Positions 53,642 to 64,000 of a DNA stretch of 64,000 nucleotides are shown here, piece after piece (the first letter of the stretch is position 1; the number at the start of each line of letters is the position of its first letter). Source of the stretch: Acinetobacter bouvetii (GTDB taxonomy: Bacteria; Pseudomonadota; Gammaproteobacteria; Pseudomonadales; Moraxellaceae); contig NZ_CADDTS010000033.1 of assembly GCF_902753875.1 (NCBI RefSeq), positions 51,043 through 115,042 of the forward strand. Reading direction: 5' to 3'. A program made the translations under genes and the position numbers. The notes beneath the pieces were generated by a model. It was not told where the DNA came from. It did not search any database and was given only the letters and a program-made list of their open reading frames with translations.

Positions 53642-54733
53642 TTAACGACCAGAAATCGTAATTATTGAACCTAGAGCACCAGTTGTACTGTAAGTCTGTA
53701 AGCCTTGTACTTCTACATCACCAATTGAACCAGCAGTTTTGCTTCCTAAATGAATACCTTTCACATATGTATCAATTGGACCTGATGTACTAACCATACG
53801 AATATAACCATTACTGGTATCATCTTTACCCACTACACTGATATTTTGCTTAATCGCCAAATCAGTAGAGTTTGCATCTGCAACCTTGATGCTTTCAATA
53901 AAGATTTCACCTGCAGCACGGTTAGCAGCGCTAGTACCATCTCCTAAACCAGCTTTAGTTGAATTGTCCAAAATACCTAGGTCGGTAATTTCCAAACCAC
54001 CCTTCATTACAGTTTCTAATTTAATCATTGCACCTTGAGGAGCTGCACCTAATTGAACATTCGCCGCCATTTGTCCAGTTTTCACTGTTAAACCAGATAA
54101 AATTGCGTTGTAATTTTGACCAGTACCAGCGTCATCTTTACCACCTCGGCGAATAGAAGTAGCACCAGTGGTTGGAACAGCATTAGATGCTGTTACACCA
54201 ATTTCACCAATATTAATGGTCAAGCCAGAAACTTGTGCAGCAATATTGATAAATGCACCATTTGTGCCAGTACCCGCATCAGAATCAATTTGTAAATCAG
54301 CTAAATTATGGGAAGCAAGTAAGGCACTATTGTTCGCTGTTATTACAAGAGCTTTATCTTTTACAAGGTTTGTCTCAACACCGCCTACTATTTTTGAAAC
54401 ACCATTGCCTTTAATTACAATTGCACCGGCAGTTCCTGTACCACCAGCAATTGCTGTGTCAGAAACAACTGCATTTGCTGCAAATGTAGGAACACCAGCA
54501 ACAACACCCGTAACAGACGTTCCAGTCACGGTATTTTTTGCAGTTGCTGATAAACCATCATTATCATGCACATATAATTTATCGATAGAAATTTTAGAAA
54601 TACCAATCCCGATGTTAATACCATCTTGACCAGTTGTAGCACCCAATGAAGCATCATCCATTGCTTGCATTGCCATAGCATTTGCGCTAACTGCTAATGA
54701 AGAAACTAAAGCAAGTTTAGTAAATTTTTTCAT
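53642..54733 (-). CDS. filA: FilA, abundant exported surface protein
   Basis: A 363-residue protein with a signal peptide (MKKFTKLALVSSLAVSANAMA). The mature start DDASLGATTGQDGINIGI contains the TGQDG motif shared by a group of gamma-proteobacterial exported proteins. The rest is Gly/Ala/Thr/Asn-rich, with regular beta-type patterns, and no Cys is visible, as expected for a filament or surface-layer subunit. A GGGAGAG ribosome site decides the ATG at 54733 over the frame start at 54772. It is first in the fil operon and followed by a strong terminator, consistent with high expression. Confidence 0.85.
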   Translation of the reverse strand: MKKFTKLALVSSLAVSANAMAMQAMDDASLGATTGQDGINIGIGISKISIDKLYVHDNDGLSATAKNTVTGTSVTGVVAGVPTFAANAVVSDTAIAGGTGTAGAIVIKGNGVSKIVGGVETNLVKDKALVITANNSALLASHNLADLQIDSDAGTGTNGAFINIAAQVSGLTINIGEIGVTASNAVPTTGATSIRRGGKDDAGTGQNYNAILSGLTVKTGQMAANVQLGAAPQGAMIKLETVMKGGLEITDLGILDNSTKAGLGDGTSAANRAAGEIFIESIKVADANSTDLAIKQNISVVGKDDTSNGYIRMVSTSGPIDTYVKGIHLGSKTAGSIGDVEVQGLQTYSTTGALGSIITISGR

Positions 54734-54988
54734 TTCGTACTCTCCCAAGAGTATTATTTTTTTGATTGTCAACCACTCGATTTCACCTATTGTTTTTTAT
54801 TTTTTGACAATAGTGAGTCTTTCCTTGAGCAGCTTATTTGCCCTAGTTAAATTATCTCTGTGTCATTTTTTGTTCAACTGCTGTTGGTCGTAATCTATAT
54901 GTTACCGACAAACGGTATTTACAGTTTTTATGCAGCTACAATGTTATAGAATAGCGTATCTATGTATCAATTTTAAAAGCAGCTTTAT

Positions 54989-56326
54989 ATGACTAAGCCT
55001 GTCATTTTTCAAAAATTACTGACTGAACAACAGCTTAGCCCTGCTAAAATTCTTATGTTGTTATCTCAGCTTGAGCATATTGTTTACTTAAGAAATGTAA
55101 AGCAACCCATTATTGCTTTTGCAGCTTCCGAGTATATGCTCGTCCAGCATAAAAAAATTCAAAACTTTAAACGTACTGCATTTAATCATTATCAAGAAAA
55201 ATCTGAAAATATTGATTTTAATAAATTTTTAAATAAGCAAAATCAGCAAAGGCATGCTGATTTTAATGGCGGTTTAATCGGTTTTATCAGTTATGATGAT
55301 GCTGCACAGCAGCAAGTCAAAATCAAAGAAAAAAACCAGCCGACTTTATTTTTAGGGATTTATCACAATTTTATCAAACTGACAGATCAGGGCTGGATGT
55401 TCTTTAGTCAGGAGAACGAAGCGGATACGATTTTCCAAGCCATTCAAAATTTGTTGAGCAATAAACCCCAGCAAACTTTTTCACTGAATCAAGCCTGCAC
55501 TGCACGCTGGACCAAACAAGAATATTTCAATGCTTTTGAACAAGTTCAGAATTACATTCGTGCTGGAGATTGTTATCAAATTAATTTGACTCAGGAATTT
55601 ACGGCAAAGGCACAAGGCCGGCTGTTAGATACAGCAGAAGCTTTTTGGAAATTGACCGATGCACCTTATTCAGGTTATCTGAAAATTCAGGATTTTGAAT
55701 TATTAAGCTGCTCTCCCGAACTGTTTATTGACTTTGAAGCCCATCGAAAAATCATCACTAAACCCATTAAAGGCACCATGCCACGTTATGCCGATCCGGA
55801 TTTAGATGAACGATCCAAGCAAACGTTGATCCATTCTAAAAAAGATCAAGCAGAAAATGTCATGATTGTTGATTTACTGCGTAATGATTTGAGTGTCTAT
55901 GCCGAAACCGGTTCTGTCCAAACTCCAAAACTTTTTGCAATTGAGTCTTTTAACCAGGTGCATCATATGGTCAGTGAAGTCACGGCCACCTTACAAGAAG
56001 ATGTCAATCCATTCGATGTTTTGATGTCTGCACTTCCCGGTGGCTCGATTACTGGTGCGCCTAAAATTCGAGCCATGCAGATTATAGATGAACTTGAAGG
56101 TGCTCCACGGGGGGCTTATTGTGGATCAATGGGTTATTTTAATTTTGATGGAACCGGTTCCTGGAATATCTTGATTCGTTCAATTCAAAAATATCAAAAT
56201 GACATTTCTTTGTGGGCCGGCGGCGGAATTACCATTGCTTCGGATTGCGATGCAGAATATCAGGAATGCTTTGATAAAGTCGCGGCCATGTTAGATTTAC
56301 TCAACACTTGGTACACACCTGAATAA
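54989..56326 (+). CDS. pabB: Aminodeoxychorismate synthase component I
   Basis: PabB converts chorismate to 4-amino-4-deoxychorismate for folate synthesis, using ammonia from a glutaminase partner. The 445-residue protein has the chorismate-binding core: IRAGDCYQINLTQEF, the PIKGTMPR loop and LPGGSITGAPKIRAMQIIDE, all as in PabB rather than TrpE. The glutaminase PabA is not adjacent. It is divergent from filA, with 255 nt between the two starts. Confidence 0.92.
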   Translation: MTKPVIFQKLLTEQQLSPAKILMLLSQLEHIVYLRNVKQPIIAFAASEYMLVQHKKIQNFKRTAFNHYQEKSENIDFNKFLNKQNQQRHADFNGGLIGFISYDDAAQQQVKIKEKNQPTLFLGIYHNFIKLTDQGWMFFSQENEADTIFQAIQNLLSNKPQQTFSLNQACTARWTKQEYFNAFEQVQNYIRAGDCYQINLTQEFTAKAQGRLLDTAEAFWKLTDAPYSGYLKIQDFELLSCSPELFIDFEAHRKIITKPIKGTMPRYADPDLDERSKQTLIHSKKDQAENVMIVDLLRNDLSVYAETGSVQTPKLFAIESFNQVHHMVSEVTATLQEDVNPFDVLMSALPGGSITGAPKIRAMQIIDELEGAPRGAYCGSMGYFNFDGTGSWNILIRSIQKYQNDISLWAGGGITIASDCDAEYQECFDKVAAMLDLLNTWYTPE

Positions 56327-56333
56327 ACAAAAA

Positions 56334-56357
56334 AAAGCGACTCAATCGAGTCGCTTT
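56334..56357 (+). terminator. pabB terminator
   Basis: AAAGCGACTC (56334-56343) and GAGTCGCTTT (56348-56357) form a 10-bp stem with an AATC loop, 7 nt after the pabB stop. Confidence 0.85.
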
Positions 56358-56445
56358 AAAATCTCCCCTAACCCCTCTTTATAAAAGAGGGGAAATTCTT
56401 CCCTTTTTTAAAGGTGAGAAGCACTGCTTCGTAAGGGTGGGATTT
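56358..56445. repeat. REP-like intergenic palindromic element
   Basis: Contains CTCCCCTAACCCCTC followed by a short stem (CCTCTTTATAAAAGAGG) and a GAAGCACTGCTTC hairpin. Its style matches similar C-rich stems at 57610-57785. These look like mobile-origin short repeats of the REP type rather than gene-specific signals. Confidence 0.5.
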
Positions 56446-56446
56446 A

Positions 56447-57538
56447 TTAAACCAAAATATCGTTTTTCAAAGTATCTACTAAACGTTGATTTTGCTCATC
56501 AGTACCAATGGTAATACGCAAATACTGATTAATACGTGGCTTATTAAAATAACGAACAATAATACCACGTTCACGTAATTCGGCGGCTAATTCACCTGCG
56601 TCTTTCGCTGGCAATGATGCAAAAATAAAGTTCGCACTTGATGGCAATACTTTAAAGCCAATCTCATTCAACTGTGCCACCAGCTGTTCACGACTAGCAA
56701 TGACTTTCTGATTTTGTGCTTCGAAATAAGACTGATCTTCAAACGAAGCAACAGCAGCTGCAATCGCAAAACGGTCCATTGGATAAGAGTTAAAACTGTT
56801 TTTTACCGCTTCAAGTGCAGCAATTAAATGTGGTTGTGCAATGGCAAAACCGACACGCAAACCTGCCAGTGAACGGGATTTAGAAGTGGTTTGGCACACC
56901 ACTAAATTATCGTATTTTTCAACCAAACTGACCGCAGATTCAGCACCAAAATCAACATAAGCTTCATCAATCACCACGACCGAATCCGGGTTAGCTTCAA
57001 GCACTTCTTCAATGGCTACTAAACCAAGATCAATACTGGTTGGCGCATTGGGATTGGTGATAATAATGCCGCCATTTGGCTGTTTATAATCATCCACGAC
57101 AATCTCAAAATTGTCATTCAGCGGCAAGATTTTGGTTTTTACCCCAAAGAACTGGCTATAGACTGGATAAAAACTATAGGTAATATCCGGATATAGAACT
57201 GGCAGTTCCTGTACAAAGAAGGCTTTGAAGATATGTGCTAAAACTTCATCCGAGCCATTACCCACAAATACATTTTCAACCGCTACATGTTGCTGTTTAG
57301 CAATGGCTTGCTTTAATGCAGAGGCATCAGGGTCTGGGTATAAACGTAAGGCATCTGCTGAATTTTCTAAAACTGCTTGTACTGCGGCTACCACTTTAGG
57401 TGATGGCGGATACGGGTTTTCGTTGGTATTGAGTTTCAATAGATTTTGGATTTTGGGTTGTTCGCCGGGTACGTAAGGTTCTAGTTCACGTACTGCTGGG
57501 CTCCAAAAACGCTTTTGTTGTGTTGTAATAGTCGACAT
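56447..57538 (-). CDS. hisC: Histidinol-phosphate aminotransferase
   Basis: HisC transaminates imidazole acetol phosphate in histidine synthesis. The 363-residue class I/II PLP enzyme has [32 protein letters not shown] and the Schiff-base Lys220 in [14 protein letters not shown]. It is 247 nt downstream of hisD, with REP-like repeats in the spacer. Confidence 0.95.
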   Translation of the reverse strand: MSTITTQQKRFWSPAVRELEPYVPGEQPKIQNLLKLNTNENPYPPSPKVVAAVQAVLENSADALRLYPDPDASALKQAIAKQQHVAVENVFVGNGSDEVLAHIFKAFFVQELPVLYPDITYSFYPVYSQFFGVKTKILPLNDNFEIVVDDYKQPNGGIIITNPNAPTSIDLGLVAIEEVLEANPDSVVVIDEAYVDFGAESAVSLVEKYDNLVVCQTTSKSRSLAGLRVGFAIAQPHLIAALEAVKNSFNSYPMDRFAIAAAVASFEDQSYFEAQNQKVIASREQLVAQLNEIGFKVLPSSANFIFASLPAKDAGELAAELRERGIIVRYFNKPRINQYLRITIGTDEQNQRLVDTLKNDILV

Positions 57539-57609
57539 CTTTATTTCTCTTATATTTACCTAAGTCCCTCCTCAAATGCTATAGAGAAGATAGTGATCAT
57601 TAGAAGAAA

Positions 57610-57785
57610 GTTATTTGACCCTCTCCTAACCTCTCCCATAGGAAGAGGGACTTTTCATTAGTAAATGAATTTAATCTATATTTTTGAGTCTCCCCCTTTA
57701 TTTACCATTTAATTAAAAGTAATTTTATTGCAGTACTTTAATTAATTGGCAGCCCCACTCCTTTTAGGTGAGGATTAGGGAGATG
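57610..57785. repeat. REP-like repeats between hisD and hisC
   Basis: Two C/G-rich stems: CCCTCTCCTAACCTCTCCC ... GGAAGAGGG (near 57619-57649), and CCCACTCCTTTTAGGTGAGG with a following ATTAGGGAGAT (57754-57785). They resemble the element after pabB. Confidence 0.5.
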
Positions 57786-59090
57786 TTAATCTTGATAACG
57801 ATAACGCGCTGATCGTGCGTGGGCATCCAGATTTTCCTGCTGCGCCAATATATCCGCTGTCTTCGCTAAGGTTTTTACACCCTCTTGCGAACACATAATC
57901 AAGCTTGAACGTTTTTGGAAATCATATACACCGAGTGGTGAAGAGAAACGTGCAGTCCCCGATGTTGGCAAGACGTGGTTTGGTCCCGCACAGTAATCCC
58001 CAATCGCTTCAGGCGTATAACGTCCCATGAAGATCGCACCGGCATGGCGGATACTTTCTGACATTTCCTGCGCCTCATCCAGACAAAGTTCTAAATGTTC
58101 AGGTGCTACTTGGTTAATCAGATCAATCGCTTCCTGACGGTCTTTCACCAAAACTAAAGCGCCACGATTGGCAATGGAAGTACGCGCAATCTCGGCTTTA
58201 GGCAATGCTGCTAAATGCTCTTCAATCGCATGTTCTACTTCATTTAAAAGCTGTTCATCTGGAGTAATGAAAATCGCTTGTGCAACGGTGTCATGCTCAG
58301 CTTGTGACAGCACATCCATCGCCAACCATTTGGCATTATTTGTGCCTTCTGCATAGACCAGAATTTCTGAAGGACCGGCAATCATATCAATACCGACTTG
58401 ACCGAACACGGCACGTTTTGCCGCAGCCACAAAACGGTTACCCGGCCCCGTGATTTTATCGACCGATGGAATAGTTTCTGTACCATAGGCCAAAGCTGCA
58501 ACCGCTTGCGCACCACCAATGGTAAATACACGATGTACCCCTGCCAAATAAGCAGCAGCCAGTACCAATGGATTTAACTCACCATTCGGCGCAGGGACTA
58601 CCATGATAATTTCAGGTACACCGGCTACATGCGCAGGAACCGCATTCATCAGTACTGAAGATGGATAAGAGGCCAAACCGCCCGGCACATAAATTCCCAC
58701 GCGATCTAGCGGTGTGATTTTTTGGCCTAAGGTATTACCCAAAGCATCGACATAGGTCCAGCCATCTTGTTTTTGCGCTTGGTGGAACTCACGCACGCGG
58801 TTGGCAGCTAACTCTAAAGCTTCACGCACTTCAGTAGTCAGACCGTCAAATGCCGCTTTAAGTTGCTCTTGGCTCAGTTCAAGCTCTGTAAATTGATGCG
58901 CTGGATGTCGATCGAACTGTTGTGTGAGTTTTAAAACATGAGCATCACCATGCTGGCGGACATCAGCAATGATTTGGTCTACGGTTTTTAAAAGTTCTGG
59001 GTCACTCACGGTTTCAAAAGCCAACAAGTCAGCAAAAGTCTGCTTGAAGTTTTGATCTTGAGTCGATAAACGTCGCATCAATTTATCCAC
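57786..59090 (-). CDS. hisD: Histidinol dehydrogenase
   Basis: HisD oxidises histidinol to histidine in two NAD steps. The 434-residue zinc enzyme contains [33 protein letters not shown] and the catalytic-base region [13 protein letters not shown], closing with [19 protein letters not shown]. It follows hisG (gap 183 nt with a terminator between). Confidence 0.96.
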   Translation of the reverse strand: MDKLMRRLSTQDQNFKQTFADLLAFETVSDPELLKTVDQIIADVRQHGDAHVLKLTQQFDRHPAHQFTELELSQEQLKAAFDGLTTEVREALELAANRVREFHQAQKQDGWTYVDALGNTLGQKITPLDRVGIYVPGGLASYPSSVLMNAVPAHVAGVPEIIMVVPAPNGELNPLVLAAAYLAGVHRVFTIGGAQAVAALAYGTETIPSVDKITGPGNRFVAAAKRAVFGQVGIDMIAGPSEILVYAEGTNNAKWLAMDVLSQAEHDTVAQAIFITPDEQLLNEVEHAIEEHLAALPKAEIARTSIANRGALVLVKDRQEAIDLINQVAPEHLELCLDEAQEMSESIRHAGAIFMGRYTPEAIGDYCAGPNHVLPTSGTARFSSPLGVYDFQKRSSLIMCSQEGVKTLAKTADILAQQENLDAHARSARYRYQD

Positions 59091-59238
59091 AATGAAAATA
59101 AAGGGAAGCTTTAGTTTACCTGTTTTATCAGCATTTGTCGGTAACTACATTTGACTATCAGTATGAGTTTTATTGGAAATAGCTTTTGATAAAATTGATT
59201 AAACTTGTATGGCTCTACATTTTTAGCACCCACAAAAA

Positions 59239-59262
59239 AAACCGCCCAATTGGACGGTTTTT
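59239..59262 (-). terminator. Terminator after hisG
   Basis: AAACCGCCCAATTGGACGGTTT gives a stem with one mismatch; on the minus strand a T-run follows. It lies 12 nt after the hisG stop. Confidence 0.75.
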
Positions 59263-59273
59263 TAAAATAAACC

Positions 59274-61231
<1,958 letters not shown>

Positions 61232-61237
61232 CTAGTT

Positions 61238-61489
61238 CTAGGCTCCGAATAAGCTTGCTTTACGCCATTCTTCTTTGGTCATTGCACGAATAGTAACCGC
61301 GTGTACTTCACCGCTGGCGATATATGAATTTAACGGAGCATAAACCGTCTGTTGGCGTGCGACCGGGCGCTTGCCTTCAAACTGTTCATCGACAATTCGA
61401 AGATCAAACTTACCGCCTTGCCCACTAACTGCAACTTCAGCCTCTGGAAAAGCAGCTTTTAAAATTTCAGTGAGCTGTTCACTATTCAT
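61238..61489 (-). CDS. ibaG: BolA-family protein IbaG
   Basis: An 83-residue BolA/IbaG-type protein (MNSEQLTEILKAAFP, then GGKFDLRIVDEQFEG, RQQTVYAPLNSYIASGEVHAVTIRAMT). BolA proteins bind monothiol glutaredoxins and act in iron-sulfur handling. It directly precedes murA, as in many gamma-proteobacteria. The ATG at 61489 is preferred to the GTG just before it. Confidence 0.92.
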   Translation of the reverse strand: MNSEQLTEILKAAFPEAEVAVSGQGGKFDLRIVDEQFEGKRPVARQQTVYAPLNSYIASGEVHAVTIRAMTKEEWRKASLFGA

Positions 61490-61585
61490 CACAAAGACCT
61501 CTTATAGGACCAACGGTGTAAAAACCTGCCATTTTACTATAAATATGAAAAATAAATCATTACGGTATAACATTTAATATATAAA

Positions 61586-61611
61586 AAAAGAGGTCATTAA
61601 AAACCTCTTTT
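61586..61611 (-). terminator. hpf terminator
   Basis: AAAAGAGGT and ACCTCTTTT form a 9-bp stem with an 8-nt loop, downstream of hpf on the minus strand and upstream of the ibaG promoter region. Confidence 0.82.
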
Positions 61612-61626
61612 TGTGCAGAATCTAAA

Positions 61627-61959
61627 CTATGCCAATACAGGCGGGTTAATCAGCTGCATTTTTCGATGCTTATCTAACTGTCTTTTCAATTTTTCCGTCA
61701 TTTTTTTAATTGAAGTATACATATCATCAGCGGTTGCCTGTGCGAACAATTCTGCCCCCGGAACACGAATAATCGCTTCAGCAATATGATTCAGACTACC
61801 TTTTCTTGAACGCTTATCTATTTGATGATCTTTGGTCAATTTAACCTGCATACTATTCACCTGATCCAGATGTTTCGTCATTTGTGAGAACTTCAAGCGA
61901 ATATTGTCCTCAATTGCAGGGGTGATAGTTAAATGATGACCACGGATTGTTATTTGCAT
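61627..61959 (-). CDS. hpf: Ribosome hibernation promoting factor HPF
   Basis: HPF (sigma-54 modulation protein) binds the 30S decoding region and promotes 100S ribosome dimers in stationary phase. From ATG 61959 the short-form protein of 110 residues begins MQITIRGHHLTITPAIEDNI and has the conserved DMYTSIKKMTEKLKRQL region. The rpoN-hpf pairing is a standard proteobacterial context. Confidence 0.93.
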   Translation of the reverse strand: MQITIRGHHLTITPAIEDNIRLKFSQMTKHLDQVNSMQVKLTKDHQIDKRSRKGSLNHIAEAIIRVPGAELFAQATADDMYTSIKKMTEKLKRQLDKHRKMQLINPPVLA

Positions 61960-62129
61960 AATTCTATCCCTCACCTTCTTTAGGATTAGTAAAGTCATAG
62001 CTGAAATGATCTAATACCTGATGCTAGAATTCTGCAATTCACCGTTTAAATCATTTCTACCATTCCTTTAAATAAAAAAGATTCATTATGTTGTCACAAT
62101 GAATCCCTAGAATAATCAAATTTTTAAAT

Positions 62130-63584
62130 TTAGATCAAGACTTTTCGTTCGGAAGATGAAGGAATATGTAACGACTCTCGATATTTAGCTACAGTCCGAC
62201 GTGCCACATCAATACCATCTTCTTTTAACAAATTGGCAATAATGTTGTCAGATAAAGGCTTGCGCGGATTTTCTTCCGCAATCAGTTTTTTAATTTTTGC
62301 CCGAATCGCAATAGAAGAGGCTTCACCACCAGATGTAGTCGCAACATGGCTGGAAAAGAAATATTTCAGTTCAAATAAACCACGTGGTGTCAGCATAAAT
62401 TTATTAGTAGTCACACGCGATACAGTAGATTCATGTAATTCTACTTCTTCAGCAATATCGCGAAGCACCAAAGGCTTCATCCCTTCAGGCCCCATTTCTA
62501 AAAACATCTTTTGATGTTCCACAATACAGCTTGCGACTTTCAATAAAGTTTTATGGCGTTCATCAACACTTTTGATAAAATTTTTCGCATCTAACATTTG
62601 ATTGCGCAAATATTGATTATCATCACTTTGATCTGCGCGTTTAATCATATTGGCATAAAAAGAATTGATCCGTAATTTTGGCATTACATCCGGATTAAGC
62701 TGCACTTGCCAATGATCATTTTTTTTCATCACCACGACATCGGGAATTTGATAATCTGAATCTTTATTTTCAAATTCCATACCTGGATAGGCTTTTAAAG
62801 TTTTCAACAAATCAACAGCACATTTTAGCTGCTCAGGATTCAAACCTGTTTGTTTAACCAATTTAGCCAATTCATTCGAAATCAATAATTCATAATGCTT
62901 CAACAAAGTCATGGCTTCACGACGATAAGCCGTGCGAACAGGTAAACCTTCTAATTGTACCAATAAACATTCAGCCAAATTACGTGAGGCCACACCAGCA
63001 GGATCAAGATGCTGAATATGCTTTAAAACTACAAGCACTTCATCATCTTCAACTTCATCGTCATAATCCATAGACTCTAACAGATGCTGAACCGAAGCTG
63101 TGATTTCCGCAATCTCAGCATCTAAAAAGCCTTTTTCATCCAAGGCATCCACAATACAATGGGCTATCAGCCGATCTACTGCCGAAAAATGTAATAAGTT
63201 AATTTGTTCAAGCACATGCTCTTTTAAGCCTAGATGCCCTTGGCGGTTATCCTCTCGTTCCTCAAATTCAGCAGAACCTAAACTGGTTGGCTGATGGGTA
63301 TATACATCATCCCAATCGGTATCGACAGGTAAATCATCAGGAAGATGATCCGCATTTAGCTCACTGGTTAAGTCTTTATTTTCACGCTCTTGATCTTGTA
63401 AGGCAGATAAACTTTCAATCGAAGACTGTTCTTCTACTTTTTCCAATAATGGATTACTATCAAGTTGAATTTGAATTTCTTGCTCTAGTTCCAAGCTAGA
63501 AAGTTGAAGCAAACGAATGGCTTGTTGTAACTGCGGTGTCAGTGACAAGGAGTTTGCAACTTTTAATCCAACCGATAACTTCAT
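62130..63584 (-). CDS. rpoN: RNA polymerase sigma-54 factor
   Basis: RpoN directs RNA polymerase to -24/-12 promoters that need enhancer-binding activators. The 484-residue protein has the Gln/Leu-rich region I (SLSLTPQLQQAIRLLQLSSLE), an acidic region II, a core-binding domain (FLEMGPEGMKPLVLRDIAEE, HESTVSRVT) and the RpoN box ARRTVAKYRE (461-470). It is followed by hpf after 170 nt. Confidence 0.97.
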   Translation of the reverse strand: MKLSVGLKVANSLSLTPQLQQAIRLLQLSSLELEQEIQIQLDSNPLLEKVEEQSSIESLSALQDQERENKDLTSELNADHLPDDLPVDTDWDDVYTHQPTSLGSAEFEEREDNRQGHLGLKEHVLEQINLLHFSAVDRLIAHCIVDALDEKGFLDAEIAEITASVQHLLESMDYDDEVEDDEVLVVLKHIQHLDPAGVASRNLAECLLVQLEGLPVRTAYRREAMTLLKHYELLISNELAKLVKQTGLNPEQLKCAVDLLKTLKAYPGMEFENKDSDYQIPDVVVMKKNDHWQVQLNPDVMPKLRINSFYANMIKRADQSDDNQYLRNQMLDAKNFIKSVDERHKTLLKVASCIVEHQKMFLEMGPEGMKPLVLRDIAEEVELHESTVSRVTTNKFMLTPRGLFELKYFFSSHVATTSGGEASSIAIRAKIKKLIAEENPRKPLSDNIIANLLKEDGIDVARRTVAKYRESLHIPSSSERKVLI

Positions 63585-63863
63585 ATTACCCTACTCATTT
63601 ACTGCTATTTTATTAAAGCACGCCTTACAAGCAATTTTTGTGCCGTTTTATTTTTTATATCATAGATACACATAAAAAACATACAAATTCATAGATTTTT
63701 TAGAAATTTTTTTCATAAAATGTTTTAAAATATTTATAAATTAATATATAAATCAATAATCTAATACTCTTAAAGATAACCTAATTATTTTTATAAATCC
63801 TAAGCATGAACTATGTTAGATTCTTTATTTTTTACTAAACCCATCCCCTTGCAAAGAAAAAAA
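63585..63863. other. AT-rich leader upstream of rpoN
   Basis: About 280 nt of very AT-rich DNA between the rpoN start and the rRNA terminator. It must hold the rpoN promoter, but I see no clear conserved operator or gene. Confidence 0.5.
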
Positions 63864-63892
63864 ATCCCCCTCTGCATAAGCGGAGGGGGATT
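63864..63892 (-). terminator. rRNA operon terminator
   Basis: TCCCCCTCTGC and GCGGAGGGGGA form a GC-rich 11-bp stem with one wobble and an ATAA loop. The minus-strand 3' side is T-rich. It lies just past the 5S rRNA end. Confidence 0.9.
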
Positions 63893-63902
63893 TCGAATAA
63901 TG

Positions 63903-64000
63903 AGCTGGCGATGACTTACTCTCACATGGGTAATCCCACACTACCATCAGCGCTAAGAGGTTTCACTTCTGAGTTCGGGAAGGGATCAGGTGGTTCACTC
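63903..64000 (-). rRNA. rrf: 5S ribosomal RNA (3' portion)
   Basis: On the minus strand the sequence shows conserved 5S blocks: CCACCTGA near the edge, CCGAACTCAGAAGTGAAAC, AGCGCTGATGGTAGTGTGGG and CATGTGAGAGTA. The 5' end and the 23S gene lie beyond the right edge. The exact 3' end is placed within a few nucleotides. Confidence 0.93.

Overview
The window is chromosomal DNA of a gamma-proteobacterium of the genus Acinetobacter (Moraxellaceae). The evidence is the AT-rich composition, the gene order (yceD-rpmF-fabD; a GntR regulator-smc-zipA-ligA; rpoN-hpf; ibaG-murA-hisG-hisD-hisC) and a complete six-gene fil cluster, a gene set I know from Acinetobacter. Most genes lie on the minus strand. 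A 5S rRNA gene, the 3' end of an rRNA operon, enters from the right edge. The species cannot be fixed from this window alone.

Layout. 1-7 kb: start of fabD, rpmF, yceD, epmC, yciO, then scpA-scpB-rluB (chromosome segregation and 23S rRNA pseudouridylation). 7-12.2 kb: biotin operon bioH-bioA-bioF-bioC-bioD. 12.3-16 kb: periplasmic peroxiredoxin, bacterioferritin-family protein, and a TonB siderophore receptor behind a Fur-box-like palindrome. 16-23.3 kb: ligA, zipA, smc and a GntR regulator read as one unit. 23.6-30.8 kb: a TauE-type exporter, HTH-less birA with coaX, two tandem small alpha/beta hydrolases, a CsgG-family secreted protein, ffh and a CcsA-like membrane protein. 30.98-31.73 kb: an orphan gene enclosed by two inverted XerC/XerD (dif-like) sites, i.e. 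a pdif-type module in the chromosome. 31.8-38.4 kb: dusC, a NERD protein, ogt, a guanidinium exporter under a guanidine-II riboswitch, a copper resistance operon (His/Met/Cys-rich small protein, copA, copB), and a five-copy 12-bp array of DnaA-box-like sequences. 38.4-46.3 kb: rpe, fghA, a membrane C13 (caspase-fold) peptidase, rsmJ, uppP, tsaB, a gamma-carbonic anhydrase and two Nudix hydrolases. 46.4-54.7 kb: filF-filE-filD-filC-filB-filA, an envelope system with a surface protein, a C39 protease, two outer-membrane proteins, a periplasmic protein and a lipoprotein. 55-63.6 kb: pabB, hisC, hisD, hisG, murA, ibaG, hpf and rpoN.

Most of the window is conserved housekeeping. The parts most worth a second look are the inverted dif-like module, the 12-bp DnaA-box array, the fil cluster (a strong terminator follows filA, which suggests a high dose of FilA relative to the rest), and the riboswitch-controlled guanidinium exporter. 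All starts were chosen by reading ribosome binding sites and family N-termini; no database search was possible.
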